A DNA stretch of 64,000 nt from Rubrobacter marinus. Its GTDB lineage: Bacteria > Actinomycetota > Rubrobacteria > Rubrobacterales > Rubrobacteraceae. Position 1 is the stretch's first letter; each line of letters opens with the position of its first letter. A model generated the notes under the pieces. The model searched no databases and was not told where the DNA came from. It was given only the letters and a program-made list of their open reading frames with translations. The translations under genes were made by a program, and so were the position numbers. The stretch covers positions 3,782,001 to 3,846,000 of the forward strand of contig NZ_CP045121.1 of NCBI RefSeq assembly GCF_011492965.1, given 5' to 3'. Below are positions 22,720 through 31,367 of the stretch, one piece after another.

Positions 22720-23807
22720 ATGGAAGCCGCCCCCTCCTCCCCGGCGGCGCGGCGGCCGAGGTCGTCCGGCGAGACGCTCCCCGGAGGGGTCCGCCGGATA
22801 CTCTTCGTCGAGCTTCTGGGGGGGCTCGGGGACGTCCTGATCTCGCTGGGCGCCATCCAGGCCCTCTCGCGCTCGTACCCCGAAGCCCGCCTCACCGTCC
22901 TCACCTTCCCGCCCGGCGGCGAGCTTCTGGAGGGGAACGACCACGTCGACGAGGTCGTCCACGCCGAGCCCGGCCGCGCCCGCGGGGCGGTGGAGGAGCA
23001 GTTGGCGCGCGGGGTCTGGGACCTCGTCGTCTCGGACACCTCCTACGACGGGATAGACGACCTCATCCGCGGCTCCGGCGTCCCACGACGCGCCGCGACG
23101 AACCTGTGGCGCTCCCCCCCGCCGGACGAGCGGGTCGGGGAGCGCTTCCTGAACCTTCTGCGGTCGGACGGCCTGATCTCCGACGGCTCCGTCGCCCCGC
23201 CCGGCTCCGGCTCACGCCCGAAGAGCGCGCCTCCGCCGCCCCGGTCTCTCGGGGCTCGGCCGGCCGCTCGTCTTCCTCCTCCCGACGCCGGCATGGAGGT
23301 CAAGCGCTGGCCGGAGGGGAACTGGGGCGCGCTGGGCGCCTCCCTGCGCGAGCGCCTCGGCGCGGGCATCGTCGTACCCGTGGGCTCGGACGAGGGCCAG
23401 GCCGGGCGCGTGGCCGGTCTCGCCGGGGGGAGATCCTGCCCCGCGGCACGCTCCGCGAGCTCGCCGCCGCCCTCTCCCACGCGGACCTCGCCGTCGGCGC
23501 GGACACCGGCCCGGCGCGCGTCGCCGCGGCCCTCGGCGTCCCGACCGTCACGCTCTTCGGCCCCTCCTGGCACGGCCGCTACGGCCAGCCCCCGCCCCAC
23601 GCCAACCTGCAGGGCCACCCCGCCTGCCCCCAGCGCGACGTCTCGGACTTCACCCGGCAGCCGTGCTGGTACGCCGGCGCCTGCACCCTGGAGGAGGAGG
23701 CCTGGAGCACCTGCCTGGAGGACCTACCGGTGGAGAGCGTCCTCTCGACGGCCCTCGCGCTCCTGAACGCCGAGCGCCCCGCCGGGCGGGAGGCGGCCGG
23801 CCGTTGA
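22720..23807 (+). CDS. GT9 glycosyltransferase, heptosyltransferase-like (four frameshifts)
   Basis: The ATG at 22720 lies 16 nt after the thiamine-binding gene. The N-terminal RRILFVELLGGLGDVLISLGAI is the GT9/ADP-heptose:LPS heptosyltransferase Rossmann start, and the C-terminal ADTGPARVAAALGVPTVTLFG is the donor-binding hallmark. Single bases are missing near 23205, 23246, 23281 and 23427; with them restored the protein is about 364 residues and ends at TGA 23805-23807, overlapping the next gene's TTG by 4 nt. In a Gram-positive setting it probably builds a capsule or wall glycan rather than LPS. The C-terminus holds a Cys-rich patch (CPQRDVSDFTRQPCWYAGAC). Confidence 0.8.
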
Positions 23808-24877
23808 ACGGCCGGTGGGCGGAGGCGCGCCGTCTCCTGGTGATACGCCTCGACAACATCGGGGACGTGGTGATGACGGGTCCCGCGCTGCGCGCGCTCA
23901 AGGAGAACCTGCCGGGGTCACACCTCACGCTCATGGCGAGCCCGGGCGGGAGCCTGGCCGCCCCGCTCCTGCCGTGGGTGGACGACGTGCTCGAGTGGCG
24001 CGTCGTCTGGCAGGACCTCGGCCGCCTCCCCCTCGACCCGGCCCGGGAGCTGCAGATGATCGAGGCTCTGGGGGCCGGCGGGTACGACGCCGCGGTCGTG
24101 CTGACCTCCTTCAAGCAGACGCCCCACCCGGCGGGCTACGCCTGCTACCTCGCGGGCATCCCCCTGAGGCTCGGCGAGTCCAAGGAGTGGGGCGGCGGCG
24201 TCCTGACGGACGAGGTGCCCGCCGCCCCGGACGGTCTTCACCAGGCGGAGAGGAACCTCCGCCTCGTCGAGCACGCGGGCTTCGGGGTCCGGGACCGCTC
24301 CCTCGGCCTCCGGGTGCCCGAGGAGGCCCGAGGCGCCGTCGCGTCCCTCCTGGAGGGACGCGGCGTCGGGCCGGGCTCGCCGTACCTCCTGCTCAACCCG
24401 TGGACGAGCGCCCGGTCGCGCAACTACCCCACGGACCGCTTCGCCCTCGCCGCCCGCCGCGTCTCGGACGAGATGGGTTGGCCGGTCGTGGTGAGCGGCA
24501 CGGAAGGGGACCGCGAACGCGGCGGGGCCCTGCTCGGCCCTCTCGGAGACCGCGGAGTAGACCTGATCGGGCAGACCGACCTCGCGGGCCTCGCGGCGCT
24601 CGTCGAGGGCGCCGCGCTCCTGCTGACGAGCAACACCTCCACCATGCACATCGCCGACGCCCTCGGGACCCCTCAGGTAGTCCTCTTCGCCGGGACGGAG
24701 CTGGAAGGGCAGTGGCGCCCGCGCGACACGCCACACCGCCTGCTCCGCCGCGAGACGTCGTGCAGCCCCTGCTACGCCTTCACCTGCCCGTACACCCAGG
24801 AGTGCCTGGACATCCCACCGGGCGAGGTCGCAGACGCCTGCCTCTCGCTGCTCTCCGAGGTCAGGGCACACGCGTAG
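23804..24877 (+). CDS. GT9 glycosyltransferase, heptosyltransferase-like
   Basis: The TTG at 23804 forms a TTGA overlap with the preceding GT9 gene, which implies coupled translation. The protein has 357 residues: RRLLVIRLDNIGDVVMTGPAL at the N-terminus, LLLNPWTSARSRNYP, and LLTSNTSTMHIADALGTPQVV as the nucleotide-sugar site of GT9. The C-terminus (TSCSPCYAFTCPYTQECLD) has a five-Cys cluster of the kind often seen in GT9 enzymes. It likely transfers a sugar from a nucleotide-linked donor to an envelope glycan, together with its neighbour. Confidence 0.9.
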   Translation: MNGRWAEARRLLVIRLDNIGDVVMTGPALRALKENLPGSHLTLMASPGGSLAAPLLPWVDDVLEWRVVWQDLGRLPLDPARELQMIEALGAGGYDAAVVLTSFKQTPHPAGYACYLAGIPLRLGESKEWGGGVLTDEVPAAPDGLHQAERNLRLVEHAGFGVRDRSLGLRVPEEARGAVASLLEGRGVGPGSPYLLLNPWTSARSRNYPTDRFALAARRVSDEMGWPVVVSGTEGDRERGGALLGPLGDRGVDLIGQTDLAGLAALVEGAALLLTSNTSTMHIADALGTPQVVLFAGTELEGQWRPRDTPHRLLRRETSCSPCYAFTCPYTQECLDIPPGEVADACLSLLSEVRAHA

Positions 24878-24972
24878 GGGCTAGGCCCTCCCGGCGCCCA
24901 CTCGAACGAACCCACATGGGGAGACCGAGCAGGACGGGCGCGGGAGGCAAGAGAACAACGCGCCTTCTACGC

Positions 24973-25001
24973 TTGACAGAGCTCGCCCTCCGCAATATAG
25001 T
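24973..25001 (+). promoter_or_regulatory. Strong sigma70 promoter of the membrane-protein/HTH pair
   Basis: TTGACA (24973-24978) and TATAGT (24996-25001) are spaced by 17 nt, close to the full consensus and unusual in this GC-rich window. It drives the genes at 25046 and 25633 and overlaps an operator-like inverted repeat. Confidence 0.85.
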
Positions 25002-25014
25002 TTGCACTACAAAC
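25000..25014 (+). promoter_or_regulatory. Inverted repeat GTTTG-N5-CAAAC over the -10/+1 region (putative operator)
   Basis: GTTTGCACTACAAAC is a perfect 5-bp inverted repeat that starts within the -10 box; an overlapping TAGT-N4-ACTA repeat spans 24998-25009. Placement over the transcription start fits repression by the HTH regulator encoded second in the same operon. The binding claim is inference. Confidence 0.6.
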
Positions 25015-25045
25015 CGAATTGCGGTGCTAACGGGGGTACGAGCTG

Positions 25046-25636
25046 ATGGAGGGAAGCGCGCAACGGGCGAGGTTCTTCGCCAGGTACTATGCCGACCTGC
25101 AGGGGCTCAAGAAGGTTCCGATCGGGCTTGTCTTCCTGGCGATAGCGACGGGTAATGCGGGGCTGTGGCCCTGGTTTGAGCTCTGGGAGCCGATCTCCGG
25201 CGCGTTGGTTCTCGGGGCCGGGTTCGCTCTCTCCTGGGCGATCGGCCGCTACTACTACGGGCGCGCCTTCGGCCGAGTTCGCCGTCGGCCGGGGATCGTG
25301 CGCCACGGCGCGGCCGTTACGGTCGCAGGGTTGGCGGTGCTCGTGCTCATGTTCGTGGATGCCGCCCTCCTGCCGCCCGTAAGCACTATGGGGCTCGCGA
25401 TAGCGGCTTGGCTGTTCGCCTGGTGTCACGAGGGCGGGCGACGCATGGCTCACTACGGCGTGGCCGGCGCGCTGTTCGCGTTGGCGAGCTTTCTGCCGCT
25501 CACGGGATGGGTCTCACCGGACGATTTTTTCGCGGTGGTCTTGCCCGCGCTGTTCGGGCTAGTGGTTCTCGCCGGCGGGTTCTACGATCATAGGATGCTC
25601 GCGCAGGCGATGCGTCCGACCGTCGACGAGTGGTGA
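25046..25636 (+). CDS. Hypothetical integral membrane protein
   Basis: A 196-residue protein with a polar N-terminus (QRARFFARYYADLQGLKK) and about five hydrophobic helices: VPIGLVFLAIATG, LVLGAGFALSWAIG, GAAVTVAGLAVLVLMFVDAAL, MGLAIAAWLFAWC and FAVVLPALFGLVVLAG. It is not assigned to a transporter family. Its stop overlaps the start of the winged-helix regulator, and membrane-protein/PF13601-like regulator pairs of this shape are widespread in actinobacteria. Expression should depend on the strong promoter at 24973, probably gated by that regulator. Confidence 0.8.
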   Translation: MEGSAQRARFFARYYADLQGLKKVPIGLVFLAIATGNAGLWPWFELWEPISGALVLGAGFALSWAIGRYYYGRAFGRVRRRPGIVRHGAAVTVAGLAVLVLMFVDAALLPPVSTMGLAIAAWLFAWCHEGGRRMAHYGVAGALFALASFLPLTGWVSPDDFFAVVLPALFGLVVLAGGFYDHRMLAQAMRPTVDEW

Positions 25637-25959
25637 AGGAGAACGCCGAGAACCCCGCAGGCCTAGACCGGCTGGTCCACGAGCCGGCGCGCCTGATCAT
25701 ACTCACCGCGCTCTCGGAGCTTGAGAGCGCAGACTTCCTGTTCTTGCTCCGGCTCGCGGGCCTCACCAAGGGCAACCTCTCCAGTCACCTGGACAAGCTC
25801 GAGGCGGCCGGGCTCGTGGAGGTGGAGAAGAGGTTCGTCGGCAAAAAGACCAACACCTTGATCCGCATCACCGGGAGCGGACGGGCGGCCGTCGAGGAGC
25901 ACTGGAGGCGGCTCGACGACCTGCGTCACAGGAGCCTGCAGGGCAACCCGCGCCCCTGA
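25633..25959 (+). CDS. Winged-helix transcriptional regulator (HTH_34-like)
   Basis: A protein of about 108 residues with the dimeric winged-helix pattern: VHEPARLIILTAL, FLFLLRLAGLTKGNLSSHLDKLEAAGLV (recognition helix), then VEKRFVGKKTNTLIRITGSGRAAVEEH (wing and C-terminal helix). This fits the MarR/ArsR-like HTH_34 group. GTG 25633 forms a GTGA overlap with the membrane protein's stop; GTG 25630 is also possible. It has no metal-site Cys. It is the best candidate to bind the inverted repeat at 25000-25014, making the operon self-repressed. Confidence 0.88.
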   Translation: MKENAENPAGLDRLVHEPARLIILTALSELESADFLFLLRLAGLTKGNLSSHLDKLEAAGLVEVEKRFVGKKTNTLIRITGSGRAAVEEHWRRLDDLRHRSLQGNPRP

Positions 25960-26012
25960 GGGCGCGAGTATTCTAGACCCCTCCTACGCGCTCGGATCGC
26001 AGTCGTCCGGAA

Positions 26013-27908
26013 CTATTCCCGGGCGAGCTCGTCCAGGTCCCCGACGAGCTGGGCCGCGACCCGGTCCCACGTCCAGTCCCTGCGCACCCTGTCGGCGGCG
26101 GCGCGGCCCTTCGCCTCGCCTTCCTCCGGGTGCTCGTAGAGGTGCCTCATCAGGGCCCGGAGGTGCTCGCGGTCCGGCTCGGCCCAGAGTCCGTGGTAGC
26201 GGACGTTCCCGCTCGGGGCGCCGCCCGCGTCCGCGAGCCCGTAGCGGAGCCCGAAGCCGTCGGCGGGGTCCAGGTACTCGGAGGGGCCGCTCCAGTTCGT
26301 GGCGATCAGGGGCAGCCCGGTGGACATCGCCTCGATCCCGCAGAGACCGAAGCCCTCGCCGCGCGAGGGGAGGACGAAGGCGTCCATCTCACGGAGGGTC
26401 TCCAGCAGGGCCTCCCCTTCGAGGTACCCCCCGACGGTCTCGACGCGCGGGTCTTCGGCGCCGTAGGCGCTCGCCTTCGCGGTGCTCTTGAGGAGGAGCC
26501 GGACGGGCTCGTGCGGGCCGAACTCGTCGAGGAAAGCGCGCACGAGGACGTCTATCCCCTTGCGCGGGGAGAGGTCGCCGAAGGTGCCGAAGGTGTACGG
26601 GCGGCCCTCGCGGTCCCGCTCGAGGTACGGGAAGCGGCCGGTGTCGACCCCGTGGTGCAGGACCTTTATGGGGACGCGGACGCCGCACGCGCGGAAGCTC
26701 TCGACGTTCTGGCGGCACGGCACGAAGTGGAGGGAGGAGGCGCGGTTGATCTCCTCGACGTGGTCGCGGGGGACGAGGGTGCTCTCCCACATGGAGAGGG
26801 TCGCCAGCTTCTCGCAGCGCACGGTGCTCGGGCGCATCTTGTAGCTGTAGTAGAAGCCGATCCTCTCCCGGCGCTCCCCGCCCTCGAACAGGCGCTCCAG
26901 CCCGCGCGGCACCGCGTTCCCGTCCGGCGGAACGGCGGAGACCGCCGCCACGTCCACCCCCCGGCGCTCCAGCGCGAGCAGGAGGCTCCGCCCCGCCGTC
27001 CCGTAGCCCTCGTCCGCCCTGAGCACCGAGTGCCACGCCAGCTCCCGTCGACCGTCGCCCCAGCTCTCGGGGTCGAACGGCACCCTCTCCCCCGCGTCGG
27101 GTGCCGGCGGCACCGGCGTGGGCGGCCCGGCGACGGGCACGCCCACGCTCTCGCGCTCACCCCGCCGGGCTCCACCCCCGCTCGCGGCGAGCGCCAGCCT
27201 CCGGCCGTGGGCGGCGGTCACCCACTCGAGGTCCCGCCGGCGGTGCCCGGCCGGAACGTGGCGGGCGCATGCTCGCACCTTTGCCACGGCGACCGGCACG
27301 TGACGGAGCAGGCACCGGCGGCTCATGCGGAGCCACAGGTCCCAGTCCTCGTGGGCCTGGAGCCAGGGGTAGAAGCCCCCGAGGGCGTGCGCGGCGTCCG
27401 TCCGGAACACCGCGGCGCTCGCGCGGATGTAGTTCTCCTCCGCGAGCCGATCGGGGTCGAAGGGCGCGGACGACACGGCGCCCCCTCGCCGTACTCCCCC
27501 GGGGGACGGTGTCGCCGTAGGCGAGGTCCACCCCGGGACACTCGAGCAGGCAGCCGAGGAGGGTCTCGAGGTGATCCGGGCTCCACTCGTCGCCCGAGTC
27601 GCACCACGCGACGTTGTCCCGAGGGCGGCGTCGAAGCCCTCCGAGCGGGCGGCGCCCATCCCCCGGTAACGGGTGCGCACCGCACGCACCCTGTCGCGCA
27701 GGGAGGCCGGCGCCTCCCCCGGCAGCGCCCCCGCGAGGTCGAGCGGCGGACCGTCCCCGTCGTCCACGACGATCGCCTCGAACGAGGAGGCGCGCCCCCC
27801 GTCCAGCAACCAGCCCTGCGAGAGCACGGAACGCAACGACTTCTCGAGGGCGCCTCTCTCCCCCCGCGCGCACACCACCACGCTCAACGTGGGCCCCTGC
27901 TTCTCCAA
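26013..27908 (-). CDS. Two-domain glycosyltransferase, GT2-GT4 fusion (three frameshifts that cancel)
   Basis: The N-terminal half is a GT-A family 2 domain (LSVVVCARGERGALEKSLRSVL, AIVVDDGDG, RGMGAARSEGFDAALG). The C-terminal half is a GT-B domain related to GT4 (HHGVDTGRFPYLERDREG, FGTFGDLSPRKGIDVLVRAF, LPSRGEGFGLCGIEAMSTGLP with the conserved E-x7-E region). Three bases are missing between about 27489 and 27617; restoring them gives a normal GT2 acceptor region (WCDSGDEWSPDHLETLLG) and returns to frame. TTG 27908, with GAAGGGGGA 6 nt upstream, is preferred to ATG 27947. A bifunctional enzyme could add two sugars in sequence to one glycan. Confidence 0.8.
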   Translation of the reverse strand: MEKQGPTLSVVVCARGERGALEKSLRSVLSQGWLLDGGRASSFEAIVVDDGDGPPLDLAGALPGEAPASLRDRVRAVRTRYRGMGAARSEGFDAALGTTSRGATRATSGARITSRPSSAACSSVPGWTSPTATPSPGGVRRGGAVSSAPFDPDRLAEENYIRASAAVFRTDAAHALGGFYPWLQAHEDWDLWLRMSRRCLLRHVPVAVAKVRACARHVPAGHRRRDLEWVTAAHGRRLALAASGGGARRGERESVGVPVAGPPTPVPPAPDAGERVPFDPESWGDGRRELAWHSVLRADEGYGTAGRSLLLALERRGVDVAAVSAVPPDGNAVPRGLERLFEGGERRERIGFYYSYKMRPSTVRCEKLATLSMWESTLVPRDHVEEINRASSLHFVPCRQNVESFRACGVRVPIKVLHHGVDTGRFPYLERDREGRPYTFGTFGDLSPRKGIDVLVRAFLDEFGPHEPVRLLLKSTAKASAYGAEDPRVETVGGYLEGEALLETLREMDAFVLPSRGEGFGLCGIEAMSTGLPLIATNWSGPSEYLDPADGFGLRYGLADAGGAPSGNVRYHGLWAEPDREHLRALMRHLYEHPEEGEAKGRAAADRVRRDWTWDRVAAQLVGDLDELARE

Positions 27909-28162
27909 CCCGTAGTCCCCCTTCTCGACAGGGCGTGGCCCGCGCATAGTCCTGTTGCTCTTGGGATACGACGCCCCGACCGCCGCTGCGGTCTGCGCCG
28001 CTCGGCAGCCAAGGGAGCCATTGAAAACCGCGCCGGGGGTGTCGTTGTGTCCTTCAACACTCGCCCGGGTCCTCCGCTCGCGTTCCCGCCGGATAGTTCG
28101 CCGGGAGAACGGGTACCATGCCCGCCGACGACGGAGGCCGCCGAACAGGAGGGAAGAACGGC

Positions 28163-29411
28163 TTGACGCGCGTGGCGATGGTGGCGGGGACGTACCGGCC
28201 GGAGAAGGACGGCGTCGCCCACTACGTGCTGCGCCTGAGAGAGGCCCTCGTGGGACGCGGCGTCTCCTCCGTCGTGCTCACGACGAGGGAGGCGGCCCTC
28301 GGGGCGCCGGGCGGCGAGGTCAGGGGCGTCGTGGACGGCTGGGGTCCCTCGGACCTTCCGGCGCTCGTCCGGGGGTCCGGGAGGCGGTGCGCGGGGCGCC
28401 GACGTCGTCCACGTCCAGCACGCCGCCGGCACCTACGGCTTCCGGCGCGCCGTCTTCTTCCTGCCCCCCTGCTCCGCGCCGCCGGGGTCCGCGTCCCCAT
28501 CGTCACCACGGTCCACGAGTACGCGTGGTGGGAGTGGGAGCCGCCGGGCGTGCCGCCCGCGCTCGTCGAGTGGGCCAAGACCTGGGGGCAGCGCCGGGGC
28601 CTCTGGGACCGCGAGGACGGTTTCCTACTCACCGGGAGCGATGGTCTGATCACGACCAACGCCCCGGCCGAGAACGCCATAAAGGAGCGGCTGCCCCACC
28701 TCGCGGGGAGGCTCCGGCGCATCCCGCTCGTCGCCAACGTGGACGTCGCCCCCGTCAGCGAGGAAGAGGCCCGGCGCGGGCGAGGTCCCGCTTCGGGTGG
28801 CCCGCGGACGCCGAGGTGGTCGCCTACTTCGGCTTCCTGCACCCGGTCAAGGGGATAGAGAACCTGCTCAAGGCGCACGCCCGTCTCCTGGAGGCCCGGC
28901 CGCGGGCGCGCCTGCTCCTGATCGGGGGGTCGAGAGCCTCGCGCTGCGGGGCGAGGAGGCCTCCTCGTACCGGAACGAACTCGGGACGCTCGTCGAGAGG
29001 CTCGGGCTGGACGACGCGGTCGCGATGACGGGCTACGTACCGGAGGACGAGGCCTCGCGCCTGCTCTCCGGCTCGGACGTCGGGGTGCTGCCGTTCAACC
29101 AGGGGGTCACCCTCAAGAGCGGCACCCTGCTCGCGCTCCTCGGGCACGGCCTGCCGACCGTCGTCACGCGCTCCGACCCGCCGGAGCCCGACCTCGTCGG
29201 CGGGGGGATCTCCCGCGTCGTCGAGCGGCGCGACGTCCCCGGCATCACCGGCGCGGTCTCCGGCCTCCTCGCGGACGCCCCGGAGCGGGAACGTCTCGCG
29301 GAGAGGGGCCGCGCCTACGTCCGGAACCTCTCCTGGACCGCCACGGCGGAGCGCCACGCGGAGGTCTACGAGCGGGTGCTGAGGGATCGGAAGAACGGGA
29401 GACACGCGTAG
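28163..29411 (+). CDS. GT4 glycosyltransferase (five frameshifts)
   Basis: The TTG at 28163 has AGGAGGGA 8 nt upstream. Five single-base losses (near 28374, 28402, 28472, 28783 and 28928) split a GT-B fold protein of about 418 residues: TRVAMVAGTYRPEKDGVAHYV at the N-terminus, TTVHEYAWWEWEPPG, AYFGFLHPVKGIENLLKAHA at the domain linker and VGVLPFNQGVTLKSGTLLALLGHGLP at the C-terminal donor site. GT4 enzymes are retaining transferases of envelope glycans. The stop overlaps the GTG of the next glycosyltransferase by one base. Given the shift pattern elsewhere these are probably read errors. Confidence 0.78.
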
Positions 29412-30253
29412 TGGCGGCCGTGGACGTGCTCCTGCCGACCTACAACCGGCGGGAGTCGCTCCTGACGACGCTCGCGGGCCTGGCGGGCCAGTCCTTCTCC
29501 GACCTCCGGGTCGTCGTCGCCGACCAGAGCACGGAGCCGGCCGAGGACTCACCCGTCGCGCGGGCGATGGAGCGCGTGATCCGGGCCCGCGGCGGCTCCG
29601 TCGAGTGGCACCACCGCGAGACCCTGTTGGGCATTGCAGAGCAACGGGACTTTCTGCTGAACAAAGCGACGGCCCCCTACGTCCTCTACCTCGACGACGA
29701 CATCTTCATGGAGCCGTGGGTGCTGGAGCGTCTCGTCCGTACCCTGGAGGCGGAGGCTTGCGGGTTCGTCGGGGCGTTCCCCGCCGGCCTGACCTTCGCG
29801 GGCGACGTACGCCCGGAGCAGCAGGTCGTCGAGCCGTGGGAGGGCCCGGTCCGGCCGGAGGTCGTCGAGCCCGGCACGCCGGAGTGGGAGCGGTGGAACC
29901 TGCACCGCGCGGCGAACGTGTACCACGCCGCCGGAGGGCTACGAGACGGGGAGATCGTGCGCTACAAGGTCGCGTGGGTGGCGGCCTGCATCCTCTACGA
30001 CCGCGAGAAGCTCCTGGAGGTCGGCGGTTTCTCTTTCTGGGAGAGCTTGCCGCGCTACCCGAGGGGGGAGGAGATCCTGGTGCAGAACCTCCTCATGCGC
30101 CGCTACGGCGGCTGCGCCATCCTCCCCTCGGGCACCTACAGCAACCAGGTAGAGACCACCGTCGCCGCGCCCGGAGGAACGGTGGACGAGGACGGCGACG
30201 CCCTGAAGCTCCTGCCCGAGATGGTGGCGCGCTACGCGCCCCCGGCTACTTGA
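29411..30253 (+). CDS. GT2 family glycosyltransferase
   Basis: An intact 280-residue GT-A enzyme. VDVLLPTYNRRESLLTTLAGL is the nucleotide-binding start, RVVVADQST replaces the usual DDGS, and APYVLYLDDDIFMEPWVLERL holds the DxD-type metal site (DDD). NVYHAAGGLRDGEI and ACILYDREKLLEVGGF fit the acceptor side. GTG 29411 overlaps the GT4 stop (TAGTG). Its 3' end overlaps by 8 bp the convergent PCP_red gene. With the GT4 it likely extends the same glycan. Confidence 0.9.
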   Translation: MAAVDVLLPTYNRRESLLTTLAGLAGQSFSDLRVVVADQSTEPAEDSPVARAMERVIRARGGSVEWHHRETLLGIAEQRDFLLNKATAPYVLYLDDDIFMEPWVLERLVRTLEAEACGFVGAFPAGLTFAGDVRPEQQVVEPWEGPVRPEVVEPGTPEWERWNLHRAANVYHAAGGLRDGEIVRYKVAWVAACILYDREKLLEVGGFSFWESLPRYPRGEEILVQNLLMRRYGGCAILPSGTYSNQVETTVAAPGGTVDEDGDALKLLPEMVARYAPPAT

Positions 30254-30434
30254 AGCGGTACTGGCGGTACATCCCGGCGCTCTCGTCCACGTCGGCGTTC
30301 GTGACGTGGGTGCGGCCGCGCGACGCGACCCGATCCTCGATGCGCTTGCGGATGAAGCGGCGCATCAGGAAGGGGCTCCGCTTGATCCTGCGGTCCGCCT
30401 CCGGGTCCCAGGTGATCTCTTGCTTCTCGGCCAA
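30246..30434 (-). CDS. Stand-alone PCP_red-domain small protein
   Basis: A 62-residue protein starting at a TTG with GAGGAG 6 nt upstream. The sequence TWDPEADRRIKRSPFLMRRF, then RKRIEDRVASRG and THVTNADVDES follows the PCP_red pattern (PF08369, first described in light-independent protochlorophyllide reductase subunit B). No photosynthesis genes are seen, so this is the widespread non-photosynthetic version. The same domain occurs three times in the Usp fusion at 1.4-3.8 kb, with the same W-x3-A-x2-R/L core. Function unknown. Confidence 0.75.
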   Translation of the reverse strand: MAEKQEITWDPEADRRIKRSPFLMRRFIRKRIEDRVASRGRTHVTNADVDESAGMYRQYRFK

Positions 30435-30536
30435 ACCGGGCTCCTCTCTGTGAGTCTGCGCCTCATTGTAATGGGTCCGCGCGAACGATTACCGCGACGC
30501 AACACACTCCAGTCCAGGACCTCCCGAAGCGGGCCC

Positions 30537-30956
30537 TCATCGATCGGCGTCGAAAGGGTCGAGAAGACGCGCGCCGGTCCGGGCGACGTCGCGGGTGTTT
30601 CGGGTGACGAACGTCATCCCCTTGACCCTGGCCGTCGCCGCCATGAGGCCGTCACGGGAGGAGATAGGATAGGGCACGCTCATGCGCCCCCACTCCTCGG
30701 CGATCTGCTCGTCTATGGGTATGATGCGATCCAGGTACCTGCGGCGCAATCCCGAGAGCCAGGCCTCCAGGTAGTCGGCCTGCATCCGGTCGCGCCCACG
30801 CAACCCCTCTATGCCTTGGCGGATCTCCCCGACCACAAGAACGCTCAGGTACAGCTCCTCCGGCTCGACCGCCGAGAACCAGCGCGCAACGCCCACGTTC
30901 ATCCGCGTCCCCTTGCGCGCCTCGGAGACCACGTTCATGTCCAGAACGAAGCTCAA
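30537..30956 (-). CDS. vapC: VapC-type PIN-domain toxin ribonuclease
   Basis: A 139-residue PIN domain: LDMNVVSEARKG (first acidic site, D at 6), LSVLVVGEIRQGI (Glu), ISSRDGLMAATARVKG (Asp) and TRNTRDVARTGARLLDPF (C-terminal TRN-x-x-D). These four acidic positions bind the Mg2+ used for RNA cleavage. Its ATG overlaps the antitoxin stop by 4 bp (ATGA), which is the usual type II toxin-antitoxin order. The Thr of the LDTN motif is Met here, which does not remove a catalytic residue. Confidence 0.92.
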   Translation of the reverse strand: MSFVLDMNVVSEARKGTRMNVGVARWFSAVEPEELYLSVLVVGEIRQGIEGLRGRDRMQADYLEAWLSGLRRRYLDRIIPIDEQIAEEWGRMSVPYPISSRDGLMAATARVKGMTFVTRNTRDVARTGARLLDPFDADR

Positions 30957-31240
30957 GCCCCGCCGTCGCGATCCTCGCCGGTAAGGTCGATCTCACGCGG
31001 GTAATCGTCGGGCGCACGATCCACGACGATGTGCTCCAACCCCTCCGGCGCGCTCATCAGAAACTCCTTGAAGTCCATCTTCTTGCCTTCTTCGCGCTCT
31101 TTCATCCGCCGGTACTCCTCCGCCGGCACCACCACGACCACCTCCTCGCCGTGCCTCGTCACGATCTGCGGCCCCTCACGCTCGGCCCGCCGCACGAGCT
31201 CGCTGAACCTCTGCTTCGCCTCCTGCAACTGCCAACTCAT
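30953..31240 (-). CDS. Phd/YefM-family antitoxin of the VapC pair
   Basis: The ATG at 31240 is set by AGGGGCGG upstream; the frame stays open 17 codons further without an SD. The N-terminal WQLQEAKQRFSELVRRAEREG and IVTRHGEEVVVVVPAEEYRRM are the Phd/YefM DNA-binding fold. The C-terminal MDFKEFLMSAPEG...DYPREIDL segment is the flexible toxin-neutralising tail. Length 95 residues. It likely represses its own promoter together with VapC. Confidence 0.9.
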   Translation of the reverse strand: MSWQLQEAKQRFSELVRRAEREGPQIVTRHGEEVVVVVPAEEYRRMKEREEGKKMDFKEFLMSAPEGLEHIVVDRAPDDYPREIDLTGEDRDGGA

Positions 31241-31367
31241 CCCGACCGCCCCTGTTCTGTCCAAACTGTCTAGAGTGTACGACGCGCCCATCCGGACGGC
31301 TACGCCGCGTCCTTACGTGACGCGCGTAACAACGGGCGCGCGGGGGCGCCGCTAGAATAGGGCCATC

